DNA of 64,000 bases, from positions 260,316,355-260,380,354 of the forward strand of contig JAHLJT010000631.1 of NCBI GenBank assembly GCA_031308135.1, given 5' to 3'. Made by a program: the position numbers and the translations under genes. The notes under the pieces were generated by a model, which was not told the origin of the DNA, did not search any database, and worked only from the letters and a program-made list of their open reading frames with translations. How positions within the stretch are numbered: the first letter of the stretch is position 1; every line of letters starts with the position of its first letter. This DNA comes from Acheta domesticus. Lineage: Eukaryota; Arthropoda; Insecta; Orthoptera; Gryllidae. This document shows, in pieces, positions 1-10,985 of this stretch.

Positions 1-240
1 CCTCGAGGCGCTAGCGGTGACAACAGACGGACAGAGACGTTTTACCGTCAATCGCTTTTTAGGAATCAAGGACCCACGAAACATGGGATTTGACTTCACC
101 AGTTTCAGAGGAAGTAATTTAGTATTTATGGCAATAGGATTTATCCAATTTTTCCCTACCAAGGCCCGACAATGAAAGTTTTTCTGTCGAAAATTCACCG
201 TTTTCTGGCGCACGATTACAATGTTTCCTCTTCTTACATT
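1..240 (-). mobile_element. Family X repeat, 5' part (truncated by window edge)
   Basis: Reverse-strand copy of the dispersed repeat called family X here. Read on the minus strand it carries the shared blocks in order: a stretch ending in 'gacagaaaaact', 'tggataaatcc', 'ggtccttgat' and a 'gtctgtccgtctg'-like tract. No coding potential. The same blocks recur at 1490, 13025, 16565, 40140, 43190 and 63090. Confidence 0.7.
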
Positions 241-1489
241 CGTAAGGGTGAGAGAATAAAAATGTGCAAAAGTTCAATTTTTCGAACCTATTCTACATCT
301 TCAAAATTGAAGCTAGATGTGTATTTCGTAATTCTATTTTTCAATGTGGCAATCTTTAAATCATTTCAAGTACACTTTTTCAATCTGTCGATTCAAGAAC
401 ATTAGTGGTTGTCGCGTTCTGTCAATTTTTGCAATACATGTGTTAGAATGTGTTAGAGCGCAACATTAAGAAATCACTGAGGCGTGTGAAACGCAGATTA
501 GAAGTTGTTTGTTACTGCATTACGGGTGGCATTGAGACAAAACTTTACTCAAAAACTACATCATTGTTCACCAGTTATTTACGAATGGAAATAATATATA
601 AAGAATGTCACTAGTTGATCAAGTCGGTGATGCGATCATAAATAAACGGAGAAAAATCATGTAGATAAATATCAAACATATATCGATTAAACAGTTCTGA
701 GTAACTTCCTTAAGGTAATTGCAGAATAACTGAACTCCAAACGCCCATACTAAATAGCGGCACTTTAATTGAATCAATCTGACAAACAAATGAATTCGAA
801 AAAGCAAAATATATAAATTTTATACAAATATACGGTTTTATACAATTTTATTATCTTATTGTTTTATTTCTCGTAAGAAACCAGCCCCTTTGAAAATTTT
901 ATATTATCGAATTATTTTATTTCATAACAATTAAAAATTAAACTTAATACTATGTTTTTTCAGTCTTCAACAACGTTTCGTGAATTTTCGCACCTCCATC
1001 TTCAGGTGTAATGAAATAATTCAATTCATCGTAATTCCTGAACGTATAACATTAATCTTAGTCCCAGATGATTAACATATATACACAACTTACGGTTTTT
1101 TCAATTAAGATATTTTGATAAGATCCAACAGAAGGTATATCTTTCTGGTATGTATTGATTCGCCAGGGAAGTTTATCCATCTTTTAAAAGTACCTAACAA
1201 TTTTAAAGTTTTATAAAGTTTTTTTTCTAATTTAAAAAGCTATTTCTAGTAAAAATTCATTTTTAATACCCATTTAAGAAAGGAGAACTCACCTGTTTGT
1301 CACGAACAGTCATCTTGATAGCTGACAATCGTGTGTTCGGGAACTGTAAGTGATTTCGAGATGTGAGTGGGCCAGGGGAGCTGTGAATAGCTTTGACAAA
1401 AAGCAACAGCCTCTTCACTTACACATTTTCAACAGGGGACGTCTTCTCGTAATTTCATTCGACATGCCTCCTCGCCTTTCTTACAACAA
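241..1489. other. AT-rich stretch, no gene seen
   Basis: No open frame with splice sites or recognisable protein. Short ORFs here are random. Simple A/T-rich sequence; probably old repeat or intergenic DNA. Confidence 0.5.
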
Positions 1490-2266
1490 AGGAGGACGCC
1501 AGTTCCTCTTATTGCCGAACCCTGGAAACGAAAAAGTAGACAAATCCTGTTCCTACGTAGTAAATTACTTCCTCTAACACGTTGTGTGCTCAGATTCCAT
1601 GTTTTGGAGGTCTTTGATATCGAAAAATCAATTGACGCCAAATGTCTGTCTGTCCGTCTGTTCGTTCGTCCTTGTGGTCAATGCTAGACCCTAAAGCGTT
1701 CAGCCGATGTTTTTAAAACTTATATTCCCAGATCGATCTGAACGATCGGGTATTTTGATTTTTGAGGGCACTTTACACGAAGTCTCAAAAACATTTTCAA
1801 TTTTTTCTCAAAAATGGCTCCCAATTTTTCAATTAACCTTTGTCCTCGGTTAGCATAAAGAATAAGAGAATGGTGCAGGTCTCAGTTTGTTGAAATCCCG
1901 GATTGGAAAAGTGCAATTTTTTGGGGGCGTTTTGCTAGAAATACAATATCGAAGATATATATTTTTCAAATGAAGTCTTTTCTTTAAAGAAAGTTTTTGA
2001 AATAAGGTCATGTTCCATTTTTCGAAAATATGAGTAGTTTTCGTGTAATTTTATGAGAAATGTAGACAATTTTAATTTTTTTAAATATTTGTTTCTCATA
2101 TCCCGCTTCAAATTTTTCTTCAATTTTTTTCCGCGGGCAGAAGAAAGGGTGCTTAAAAGAAACGAGCGGGTCTCATTTTCGTTGAAGTCTCTGAATTTTT
2201 GAGAAAAAAAATTCAAATTTAGAATTAATGCGAGAAAGCATGTACTGTTGTAGCACCACTAGTTTT
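1490..2266 (+). mobile_element. Family X repeat, near-complete copy
   Basis: Plus-strand copy containing the 'gtctgtctgtccgtctg' tract near 1640-1665, the 'gctagaccctaaagcgttcagccgat' type block, several 'tttctcaaaaatggct'-type segments, and the terminal 'tgtagcaccactagt' at about 2249-2263. It shows no protein-coding content. The terminal block matches the copy ending near 18136. Confidence 0.7.
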
Positions 2267-2345
2267 AATACTGAAAAATTATTGATTTAATACTGAAGAG
2301 GGTAATACTGGAAGAATGTATAGTGTCGAAATTGGATTTACATCA
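2205..2345 (+). repeat. Direct repeat copy 1 (partner at 3175-3320)
   Basis: The segment from 'aatttagaattaatgcg' through 'gtcgaaattggatttacatc' is repeated about 970 bp downstream with moderate divergence. The two copies flank a GC-rich island and a CT microsatellite. Confidence 0.6.
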
Positions 2346-2789
2346 AACCAGAATAAAAGAAAGCGGGAAATGCAGGGCAAATATGCGACGAAAATGTAGT
2401 TGGAAAATACAAACGTGCATGCCAATAATAAAGAAAGGACTCGAAATGAAGAAGTACGACGTCTGAAACTTTTAATTATTCACAATTGTTACGTCATGCT
2501 ATACACGACGAGCTGGATAACGTTATGCAAAATAGGATAAATATTTATTATCTCAAAAGGGATTATAAATATTACAGCAAATATTAAATTACAGCAAAGT
2601 TAATGCGGTAGGAAGTCTAACTTCCGAATACCACCACAATGAGAAAGACGTGTCCCTCAACCCTCAAACTGCCCACTACCCGACGTTGCCAGTCTCCAAC
2701 AATACCTACTTGGAATAAATTCCCTAAAAATAAACGCATGTCTTAAGAAGAAGATTTCGGCAACGCGAGAATAAAACTCTTGCGGAAGA

Positions 2790-3020
2790 CGCCTTATGCG
2801 GCCGTCGCGGACACATTTGGCAACATCAGCAAAAAATCTCGCCGCGCGCGCCGCAGCGCTGCTCGGCCGCCGCCCCCGGCGCCAAGGACGCCTCGGCCGT
2901 GACGGCACGCGCCGCCGGCCGTCGCACGCCGCCGCTCACGCGCACGCGCCGGCGCCGCGCAGCCGTGCTAGCCCAGGCCGCGCCGGGGGGCGGACCCCAT
3001 TACACGCCCAGGGGCGACGG
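2790..3020. other. GC-rich island, possibly a decayed exon or CpG island
   Basis: Abrupt switch from AT-rich sequence to about 230 bases packed with CpG and GCC/CGC triplets, ending at a CT microsatellite. Open frames exist on both strands only because stop codons are rare in such composition. No frame gives a recognisable protein and no convincing splice pair was found, so it is not called as a gene. Confidence 0.4.
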
Positions 3021-3030
3021 AAACCTACCC

Positions 3031-3106
3031 CTCTCTCCCTCTCTTTCTCTCTCTCTTTCTCACTCTCTCCCTCTCTCTCTTTCTCTCTCTCTCCCTCTCT
3101 CTCTCC

Positions 3107-3137
<31 letters not shown>

Positions 3138-3154
3138 TCTCTCACACACACACA
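3031..3154. repeat. Compound (CT)n / (CA)n microsatellite
   Basis: About 110 bases of CTCTCTCC/CTTT repeats followed by a short CACACA run. The Ser/Leu-rich or Glu/Arg-rich ORFs across it are artefacts of the repeat. Confidence 0.95.
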
Positions 3155-3174
3155 CAAAATATACATTACAATTT

Positions 3175-3320
3175 TCGAAAATTGCGAATTTAGAATTAAT
3201 GCGAAAGTATGCGCTGTTCCAGTACCAGTTTTAATATTGGAAAATGATTGGTTTGGGGAAGAAAATACAATGTCGAAGTTGGATTTACATCAAACTAGAT
3301 TTAGGGAAAACGGGAGACAC
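3175..3320 (+). repeat. Direct repeat copy 2 (partner at 2205-2345)
   Basis: Shares 'tttagaattaatgcg', 'agttttaatattgg' and 'gtcgaagttggatttacatc' with the first copy. It is followed at about 3385-3432 by a block reading 'ctcaaaaacgcgataacta', the style of text found in several non-autonomous arthropod transposons. Confidence 0.6.
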
Positions 3321-3439
3321 AATGCATCTTTGGTATACAATGTTGCTGTGTTTGTATATAAATAAGAGGGAATGTGCGTGTCTGTTGCTCAAAAACGCGA
3401 TAACTACTCGGGCGATTTCGCTGAAATTTAACACTTTGT

Positions 3440-4930
3440 TCTTATTAGTATAGGGAAGTTCAAAGAATGGTTTGAAATAGATTGGACTTGTGGTGGCGTT
3501 GTTGATAATTTATGCGTTTATGACTCAAGTGGCCCAGAACAGTGAACTGAAGCTCTACGCAGGCCGCTGCACTGTCAATTGTAAAGTGCGTCTGTTGTTG
3601 CATACAAATATTCTGTGCCTGCGATTGTGAAATATCAATATTATTACTTGAATGTTATCTCGGACAAGTAATTCAAATTTCTCCAAGGCAGTGTCGTAAC
3701 GAACGTATGCCCAAACTTGAGGGAGAATGTTTAAACAACAGGATACTTGACAACCGTGTCCAAATCAGGACATATGAACGAGCCCATACTCGCGAGAAAG
3801 ACTTTCACCTATTAGAATTGTTGCAGGGCGTAACGTAAAACGCGGTGGCCATTAGGGAGTGATGTGTAATGCACTGCAACAGCGAAGCATTGCCAAGTCC
3901 AGTGGTAAATAAATTTAAAAATTAAAGAAATGGAAAAGAACAAGAATTGAAACCTTGCATCGGTTAACTAAGATCTGACCGCATTATGTAAGATTTATAC
4001 AGTTCACTACTCTAACTTATTACTAGGCATTGGATTTATTTGCATTTATTACGTAATATGTATGAATTTATGCAGTAAAAATTTCGAAAATATACAGTAA
4101 AATATCCCCAATGAATGGGGGTCTGATTTATTCGCAATAACAATTTATGAAATATGTATACATTTACTACCAAAACCTCACCAAATATGCACTACACTAT
4201 GTGTTATGAAATTAAACCATCACCAAAAAGTTTCTCACAATTTTCATACCTAATACATTCATACTACATTTTACTTCCAACATTTACACACTACTAATCG
4301 CTGTATGCAATTTCGAAGTGTGGTATTTTTCGTTCCTTTACACAATGGAATGTCTGTCGCTAATTAACAATTAGCGTTAGTTGTCACGTTTGAACATAAT
4401 ACCGGGAACCCCTTAGCAACCACTGTCATTCCACACGAAAGGAAGTTCCTTTTGCGAGCTTTTTCTCACAATTTTGTAGAGGTAGTCCTATCTGGAATTT
4501 GTGGGAATGCAAGTAATGTGTGTTGTATTTCACGTTAGCGGTATTAACTACTTAGACTGAACGGCACTTGAAACCTGAAATAACAATGATTCTTCTGTTA
4601 AATATGCAGAATTCTGGAACAGGAACTTGATATTCGCTACAACAGACCCCCTACATCGAATCTTTTGAAAAAATATTATTGAAATTAAATGTATTGAAAT
4701 AATTACTTTAGTAAAATATGAGTAACGATTACCGTTTCGAGGCAAAATATGCAGAATAATTGACAATTTACAAACATATGGCATTTATTAAGAAAACGAT
4801 CAAAATATGGAAGTTAAGCAGCTCATAATCACATTTAAATAATTGGGATTTGAGTGATTCACCCGCACATACAAAGTAAGCATACTTACTGATTTCAGGG
4901 GAAAATGCGCATTTGCTTGGAAATCCGATC
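3440..4930. other. AT-rich intergenic DNA, no gene seen
   Basis: No supportable coding region. Contains short A/T-rich motifs of the 'aaatatgcaga' type repeated several times between 4000 and 4760 and a small palindrome around 'gctaattaacaattagc' at about 4359. Confidence 0.5.
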
Positions 4931-5204
4931 CCTATTTAATACGTACCAGGGGGATTTCAGAGTCCGCGGTGGACACCTAGATTTTGCCTTTGTCCTCACA
5001 TTGTCGGGTGCGCGGGGACGTCCCGTCAGTCTGGCAACCAGAAACCCCAGAACGCAATGCGCTTGAAGAACCTGTACCTATACCCCGGGTGGGACCGCTT
5101 CGCCAGCTCGAGACTTACGAGTATGAACTGGGGGGGGGTGTACCAGGGTCATTCACTGGCGCCAAGACAAGCCCTTCTCAATTTCTCCTGAATGTGTGTG
5201 TGTG
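4931..5204. other. Unresolved GC-richer repeat-like sequence
   Basis: Sequence composition differs from the surroundings. The word 'gtaccaggg' appears near 4944, 5141 and 5727, and homopolymer G runs occur at 5131 and 5479. I see no terminal repeats or protein and cannot classify it. Confidence 0.35.
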
Positions 5205-5433
5205 TCCCCATGGGTAGATCATTGGTCAGCGTGCTCGCTTTCCATGATTCGATTCCCTGTCAGGGCAGATTATAGCGTGCGCTTTCCTTGCAATGTCTCA
5301 GTATATGTTGCTGTGTGTCGATGAGAAAGCTCATTTTTCAGGTTGAGAAGACCAGAATTCGGCGTAGGGATATCCATGTGCTACCAACATGTACCCCTTA
5401 AACCCATGCCGGGATGTTGCTGGTAGGCTTCGG
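5205..5433 (+). mobile_element. tRNA-headed SINE (family A), copy 1
   Basis: Begins with a tRNA-like head: an A-box-like 'gggtagatcattggtcagc' and a decayed B-box 'gattcgattccc' about 35 bases on. Body words 'ttccttgcaatgtc', 'gatgagaaagctca', 'caggttgagaaga' and 'gctggtaggcttcg' are shared in the same order with the copy at 58300-58600. Confidence 0.75.
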
Positions 5434-5915
5434 CCCCGTCGGAAGGTGTTGTGCCAGTGCAGACAGTGTGTGTGCAGGGGGGGGGGGAGGACACTGCCAC
5501 GGCAATTCGAAGACCCAACTGGGACCACCCGGTCTGATGAGACCTGGGGAGCGCGGAGACTCCACCCGACAGCGCATTGCGCCCACACTAACTTCGTGAG
5601 CAACGCAGAGAAACCCGGCAACGAATCGGCAGTGTCCAATGTTTAATCGGGCGGGAGTTTGTAAGTATCAACTCTGTCTGGGGGCCCTTGTATTCAATTG
5701 GCCGCCTACTATCTGCCTTGGATTGTACCAGGGGAGTTTTCACCCCCCCCCCAACGAATTTTTGTCTATGGGGCCATGGGAGCAAGGGTTTAGCCTTATT
5801 TTCATCTCCTTTGGGGTGAGCAAGCACACCGTCAGGGGAGTTTTCGTCTAGCGGAAATCTTGGGTCTTATCGACAGCACAGAGCTTACCAACTGTCCGGG
5901 ATGCTACTAATAGTT
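5434..5915. other. Unresolved repeat-like sequence
   Basis: GC-rich, with poly-G (5479-5489) and poly-C (near 5741) runs and many overlapping short ORFs on both strands. None looks like a conserved protein. Probably transposon debris. Confidence 0.35.
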
Positions 5916-6435
5916 AGTTATGTAAAGCCACTCACATCCCTGGAACGAATCTCCCATCAATGCCCAGGAGTATCGGGCCTCGCCTCGACGAATCTGAAGG
6001 TCGAATTCAGTCGCTGTCTGGAGGAGAATTCTAGCGGCCGGCTGCACTGATCGGTAGTTTTTCGTGGTTTCTTCGATCGACACCAGGCGAATGTCGGACC
6101 AGTACCCTAACAAACAGACTATGGACCGCATGCGATTTAATTTCGTCTTCCTTGTCCCGTCCTGACCCTTTTACTTACATACATACATACATACATTGCA
6201 CTACTCCTACAATTGTCGGCAGCTTAGAGCTTGTCCCGGTTGTGGCGGTGCCCCGCTGGAGGAAAATACTGCTGGTTGAGGAAAACCCCACTAGCATACT
6301 TGTAGGTCGCCACCGGATCTCACCATCCAATACGAGCTCTCCGCCACTTCCCAAGGAAAAAATGAACTACTCTTATGGGAGTATTACCTTGGCAGTTGAC
6401 GCGCCGAGAATCATCAATCAATCAATCGACGAATC
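5916..6435 (+). mobile_element. SINE-like family B repeat, diverged copy
   Basis: Shares the family B body: 'gaattcagtcgctgtctgg', 'tctagcggccggctgcactg', 'caggcgaatgtcgga', a 'tacatacatacatac' run, 'gcttagagcttgtcccgg', 'gtggcggtgcc' and the tail 'atcaatcaatcaatcgac'. The tRNA-like head is eroded. Other copies are at 10265, 10986, 35080, 39200 and 41258. Confidence 0.7.
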
Positions 6436-6499
6436 CAGTCAACCGAGTTTGCACCCGGGAGGCAAGGAGCCCTCACACGTCCCCTCGCCGCAACTGCTC

Positions 6500-6720
6500 T
6501 CTGCCGACGATGCAACAGCGGGCCTCTGGCCGGCGGGGGGAGGGGGAGGGGGAGGGGGAGGGCGGGGCGCGGAGACACGGCCCGCGGCCGCCCGGCACCA
6601 CGGCGCCCGAGCGGCAGGCGGGCGACAATGGCCGGAAGGCGCCGATGAGCGGCCGCGCGATAGCGGCGTTGCTTGAAGTGCGCTCCAGGAGCCCCGGAGG
6701 GCGACATCTTAATGAGATCA
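6500..6720. other. GC-rich island with (GGGAGG)n tract
   Basis: About 220 bases of high GC, with four GGGAGG units at 6536-6562 followed by GC-rich non-repetitive sequence. ORFs exist on both strands but none has convincing splice sites. Whether it is an exon remnant or a CpG island cannot be decided. Confidence 0.4.
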
Positions 6721-7825
6721 GGATGAGAACTTGTGAGCGTTGCTACAAAATCCACAAATTCTCATCTTATTAGCAAACCATAGAGAGAGAGAATGAGTTG
6801 ACTATAATACATAACGTAGAAGCAAGATGCCAGTATTTAATTGTCGGGTAAATAGCTACCAATAAATTAATAGTCCTATCACTAATTAATTTATTATACT
6901 TTAATTATGTACTTGAAAAAACTTATGAAATATATTAAAAGAAATAAAACAATTTTTAATTATTGGAGGACGAAAAATATATTTAGTACAACGTGATCGG
7001 ATTCGAGGATGAGGAAAATAGTTTTGATCTAACGTTAAGTTTCGAAAAATAGGTTCATTTGATAATTATTTATTATTATTATCATTATTATTATTATTAT
7101 ATACATTTTTTTGTGAAGTTAACGATTAGAAACAATCGGTTTTAAGCTTTCTGTAAGTTTGTTTATTTGACGTAAACCAGGGAGCATGTTAGTTTTTGCT
7201 AAGAAATTTATTTTGAATTATTTCAAATTTGTTAAGATTGGTAGTAGACGCATTACACTAAATAGGGCAGGCGTATGAAAGAATGTGAATAATGTTCTAG
7301 GAATTTTTAAGGAATGTGAAAAAATGACAAAACTTTTAAACATAAACATGTGTGCACGCGGCATAAACTGTTAAGAGAATTTCTGAGAGAAGTTAACGGT
7401 ATAAACTGCTAAGTTTCAACCTTCATACAGCCACATCTGGCGCTGTCAAAATTTAATATTTATTTAAACAATTGTAAGGGTTTTCGGACGCGAGTCTTAT
7501 GAAGGCCTATTATTTGTAAGACTGATATCGCATAGTTAAAGGAACAGTTGAATTCTGAAAGGATCAATAGTCTTGTGTCCTAACAGTCAATGTGAGGTAG
7601 GTAGCAAAAATTGCATTCATGCTGTTATTAGAAAAAAATGATTTTGATGTAAAATTAAATGTTAGGATTAAACAATATGACAACTCTTATATATACAAAT
7701 TACTTTATCTTAAACGATTACGAAATTTCATGATTTGGGACTAATTTCGCTTCATTGGGAAGCAATTCTGTTCAGATATTTAACATATTTTTACAATAAA
7801 AAATTAATTATTTTCATGCTTGTAG
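6721..7825. other. AT-rich stretch, no gene seen
   Basis: Contains a (TTA)n run near 7068-7100 and otherwise simple AT-rich sequence. No coding signal noticed. Confidence 0.5.
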
Positions 7826-7939
7826 TTATTGAAAGTGGAAATAAGAGTGAGTCATTACCCATTGAAATCAGACGAAGGTGAAGGAAACTTCGACAGCTTC
7901 CTCTACGACGCACAACTCGACAACATTTCTCTTGTTAGA
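7826..7939 (+). CDS. Possible isolated internal exon (38 codons), unknown protein
   Basis: A 114-base open segment with a good acceptor (pyrimidine-rich 'ttttcatgcttgtag') and a strong donor (AGA|GTGAGT). Both boundaries fall in phase 0 in the open frame. The peptide has a balanced, acidic composition including 'SDEGEGNFDSFLYD', unlike the random ORFs nearby. I do not recognise it. It lies upstream of the GC-rich exons at 11570 on the same strand but cannot join them directly, because that exon begins in phase 2. An intermediate exon would be needed if they belong together. Confidence 0.3.
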
Positions 7940-8170
7940 GTGAGTCAGTGTACACGACCTTGGGTTTACCTTTTAAAATCCTGTTCGTTCCAGGAAACGT
8001 TTCTGGTGCCTACAGCCTTTAATTGGTCTGGTAAAAGTACGCCAGATTCGCGTAGAACCAGGGGCCCGAAATCCTAGAGTTGTGAGCTATATTCATCATC
8101 GAATTTACGCCCTTTAGGATGAATATCGACAAACTATTCCGCTACGTGATCTAAAATGGATTGTGTGTAC

Positions 8171-8204
<34 letters not shown>

Positions 8205-8686
8205 GCTTAGATCTTATCATTTAGAGCAATGATAATTTCTTTGTCAATTTCTTTCTCTGTCAATAGTTAGTTGGTTTAGTGGACTACATATGCTTTCATC
8301 TAAAACTTTTTATATAGGATTTTAAAATAAATTATATCATTAAGTGGTCTATATTTAATTAACTATTTTCTATCAATTCTTGAGCGTTCTATTAGTTTAA
8401 TTTACGACTAGAAAGAATTTCTTCGCCTTAGATAATTTGTATTCTGTATTATATTTGGAAAATGGAATAAATATTTCTTGTATAGTTCTTGATACTCTTC
8501 CCCAGTTACGAATCGTGTACCAGTGCCATTTCGAAACGGAGACAAATCCAATGTGTGTGTGTGTGTGTGGGGGGGTGAGTGTGTATGTGTTTCAACGGTG
8601 GACCCCAGAATAAATTGCAAAAGGGATTGTGATTTGAAAAAGGTTCTCATAACAAAAGTTCTAAATGATGGAGCAGTAACTTCTTA
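7940..8686. other. AT-rich stretch with microsatellites, no gene
   Basis: Holds an (ATT)n run at about 8170-8204 and a GTGTG tract near 8552-8570. No recognisable coding content. Confidence 0.5.
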
Positions 8687-9392
8687 GGCCTCCTTCACAA
8701 TGCAAACATAAACATAAACATAACGTAGACGCAAAACCTAGAAATGGGTTATTAAGCGAGACCATTCACAACGCCTTGACGTAACCGTAGACGCAATCCG
8801 TAAACGTAAGAGTTCGCAAGCATCAAGCTTTTACGTTAGATTTCTGTCGGAATTCTAACGATGGCCAATCAGAGAGCAGCATGAAAGGAACAAATGCACA
8901 ACAAAATCCGCGAGAGGCAAATGAAAGGTCGATTTCAGATTGTGTTCAGGTAGTTTGTGGTTAAGTCATTTCATTACTGTTATGCAGCGAACTAGTTTGC
9001 GAACGATTTTGATGCGAGTAGTGAATTCAAAGTAAGAATTTGGTCAATTTTTCTTGTGGCTTTTACTTGACATGGCGAATAAAATAATTACGTTCGACGA
9101 ATTACTCAAGTCCTTGTTTACAAAATGAAGGAAATCCGAGCACTAATACAACAGCTGCTCGCAGTTATTTATAAAGACAAAACTATAGGAAAATCGAAGA
9201 AAAAACTAGAAAACATGGCGAAAAGATCTTTTTACCATGCTAAAAACGAATCGATCAAGATTCGATACGTTGGAATCTGATTGGTTCAGGCGAAGCGTAC
9301 GTTCGTCATTGTGAATGTTGTTTTTACGTGTAAATTTTACTGCCAAGTTTACTGCATTACATTACGTTTAAGTGTGCATTGTGAGTGAGGTC
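8687..9392. mobile_element. PIF/Harbinger-type DNA transposon, non-autonomous, 706 bp
   Basis: Left end 'GGCCTCCTTCACAATGCAAAC' and right end (reverse-complemented) 'GACCTCACTCACAATGCAC' form imperfect terminal inverted repeats. Both sides carry a TTA trinucleotide (8684-8686 and 9393-9395), the 3-bp TTA/TAA target duplication typical of PIF/Harbinger elements. Inside, short frames such as the one starting at 9072 are broken by stops, so any transposase-associated gene is dead or absent. Confidence 0.75.
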
Positions 9393-9567
9393 TTACCCAA
9401 ACAAAGATAGAAGGACCGATTGAGTGACCCCCATCCATTGGTATGTATCTGTTCAAGACATTTCCACAGACGATGAAATCCAGTTTGCAATATCGCAGGG
9501 AAGCAATGCAGCTTCGCGCAGAGCAACTGGGCGTCAATCAGAAGATCCGGTTATGAATAGTTCGTTA

Positions 9568-9665
9568 TACATCGAGAGAGAAATGCATTATTTTTCCTAA
9601 GATGTAATATTGTAGCTCGAGGGCTACAATTACACTGAGGGAAAAATAATTTATCTCTCGTGTAC
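9568..9665. repeat. Long perfect-ish hairpin (foldback MITE-like)
   Basis: The two halves are reverse complements with few mismatches: 'cgagagagaaatgcattat' pairs with 'ataatttatctctcg', 'tgtaatattgtagc' pairs with 'gctacaattaca', around a four-base centre 'tcga'. Flanking TA dinucleotides suggest a Tc1/mariner-type miniature element. Confidence 0.65.
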
Positions 9666-10264
9666 ATGCTATTTTTGTCAAGATCATAATAGTTTCAGAA
9701 AATGCCTTTAAAATATTATGTTCTGGAATTTAAAATTCTTGATACGTGAATAGTGTTTGTTTCCAAGAAAACTGTCAATAAGCTTAAGTCAAATGTTTAT
9801 TGAGACCGTGGCTGAATCTAAATGCATACCTGACGTTGCTTATGAAGCTAAGTAATTTAATACCACAATATCTAACAAATTGTATCATGCAACAAATTTA
9901 AATATTGGTATCAAGAAATATTAAATACAAGTGAGAACGCATTTCTGGCGTATTTCTTTGAGAAAGAAAAGTACAAATCACTTGTGTTTTACATTGTGTT
10001 CAATTACAAAAATTTTTACTCAAGTGTGTCGTTTGTTTCCATTGTCCTATTGCAAACACAAGATACATTTCATCCTCAGGGAGTAAATTCGTATTATCTT
10101 CCTAAGGAGCTAATGCTTCACTTAAGTCCCTCATTTGCTAACAATAAAATCCACTTTTTTCTCCCGGTCGTGAAAAATGTATTAAAATGCATTTCTTACG
10201 AGTAGTAACAAGGTCACAACATGGAAGACGTTTACTGCAAGGAAATGTTTTCCAACGTAACTCC
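9666..10264. other. AT-rich stretch, no gene seen
   Basis: The 73-codon ORF near 9984 has no recognisable homology, no splice context and AT-rich random composition. Nothing else noticed. Confidence 0.45.
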
Positions 10265-10442
10265 CTCTTCAATAAACCAACTTTGGGTGAGGTGGCTTAA
10301 GGCATCAACTGATGTCACTGCAATGTCTCTGACCGGGAGGTCCTAAGGATCGGGTCCTGACGGTGACAGGAGTTTCGATGCAAGCTAGACAGTTAGGTTA
10401 AAATTAACCGCTGTTTGTAAAAAATTTCTAGCGGCCGGCTGC

Positions 10443-10530
<88 letters not shown>

Positions 10531-10985
10531 TTGTTGCATTTGACACAACGCGTCCCTAAGCCCCTTTCGGGACGTTCAGCGCTTTGCGCTTTTCAGAGTA
10601 ATCCTCCATTACTGCGCACTGCTGGGAGTAATCCCCCATTACATGTCATTGCCACTCGCTCTGATCGGTTGTTTTCCTCAGTTTCCCTGATCAACTTCAG
10701 GGGATTGACGGGGCAGTCCCCTAACGCTCTCATAGTCACATCTTCTTACATACGCTCACACACACACTTACGTGCATTGCCATACCACACATTTCGAGAC
10801 AGCAGTTGGGAACTTAGAACCTGTCCCGACTATGGCGGTGCCTTGCTGGTGGGAGATGCCTGGTTGGGAAGAACCTCTTGACCCGACGTGAAGGTTGGCG
10901 CCGTATCGCGCCGTGCAGCGGGGGAGAGATACAGCTCCCTCCCGAAGGGAACGGGACTAACGGAAGTCGATGCGCCCGGAAACAC
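10265..10985 (+). mobile_element. SINE-like family B repeat, plus copy of an inverted pair
   Basis: Begins with the head 'tgaggtggcttaaggcatca' and continues through 'ctagcggccggctgcc', an expanded AT/AC microsatellite, 'cttagaacctgtcccg', 'atggcggtgcc' and the terminal 'caattggtcaatcaa'. It meets an oppositely oriented copy tail-to-tail at about 10986. Confidence 0.75.
10446..10530. repeat. Compound (AT)n(AC)n microsatellite inside the SINE
   Basis: About 53 bases of pure TA repeat followed by about 32 bases of CA repeat, expanded within the family B element. Confidence 0.97.

Noticed and set aside
2796..3365. 189-codon ORF and overlapping 111- and 76-codon ORFs
   Set aside because: They run through a GC-rich island and a CT microsatellite; the residues are Arg/Ala then Ser/Leu repeats dictated by composition.
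6152..6773. Overlapping 174-, 132- and 113-codon ORFs
   Set aside because: They start in a SINE and continue through a GGGAGG tract; no splice context or recognisable protein.
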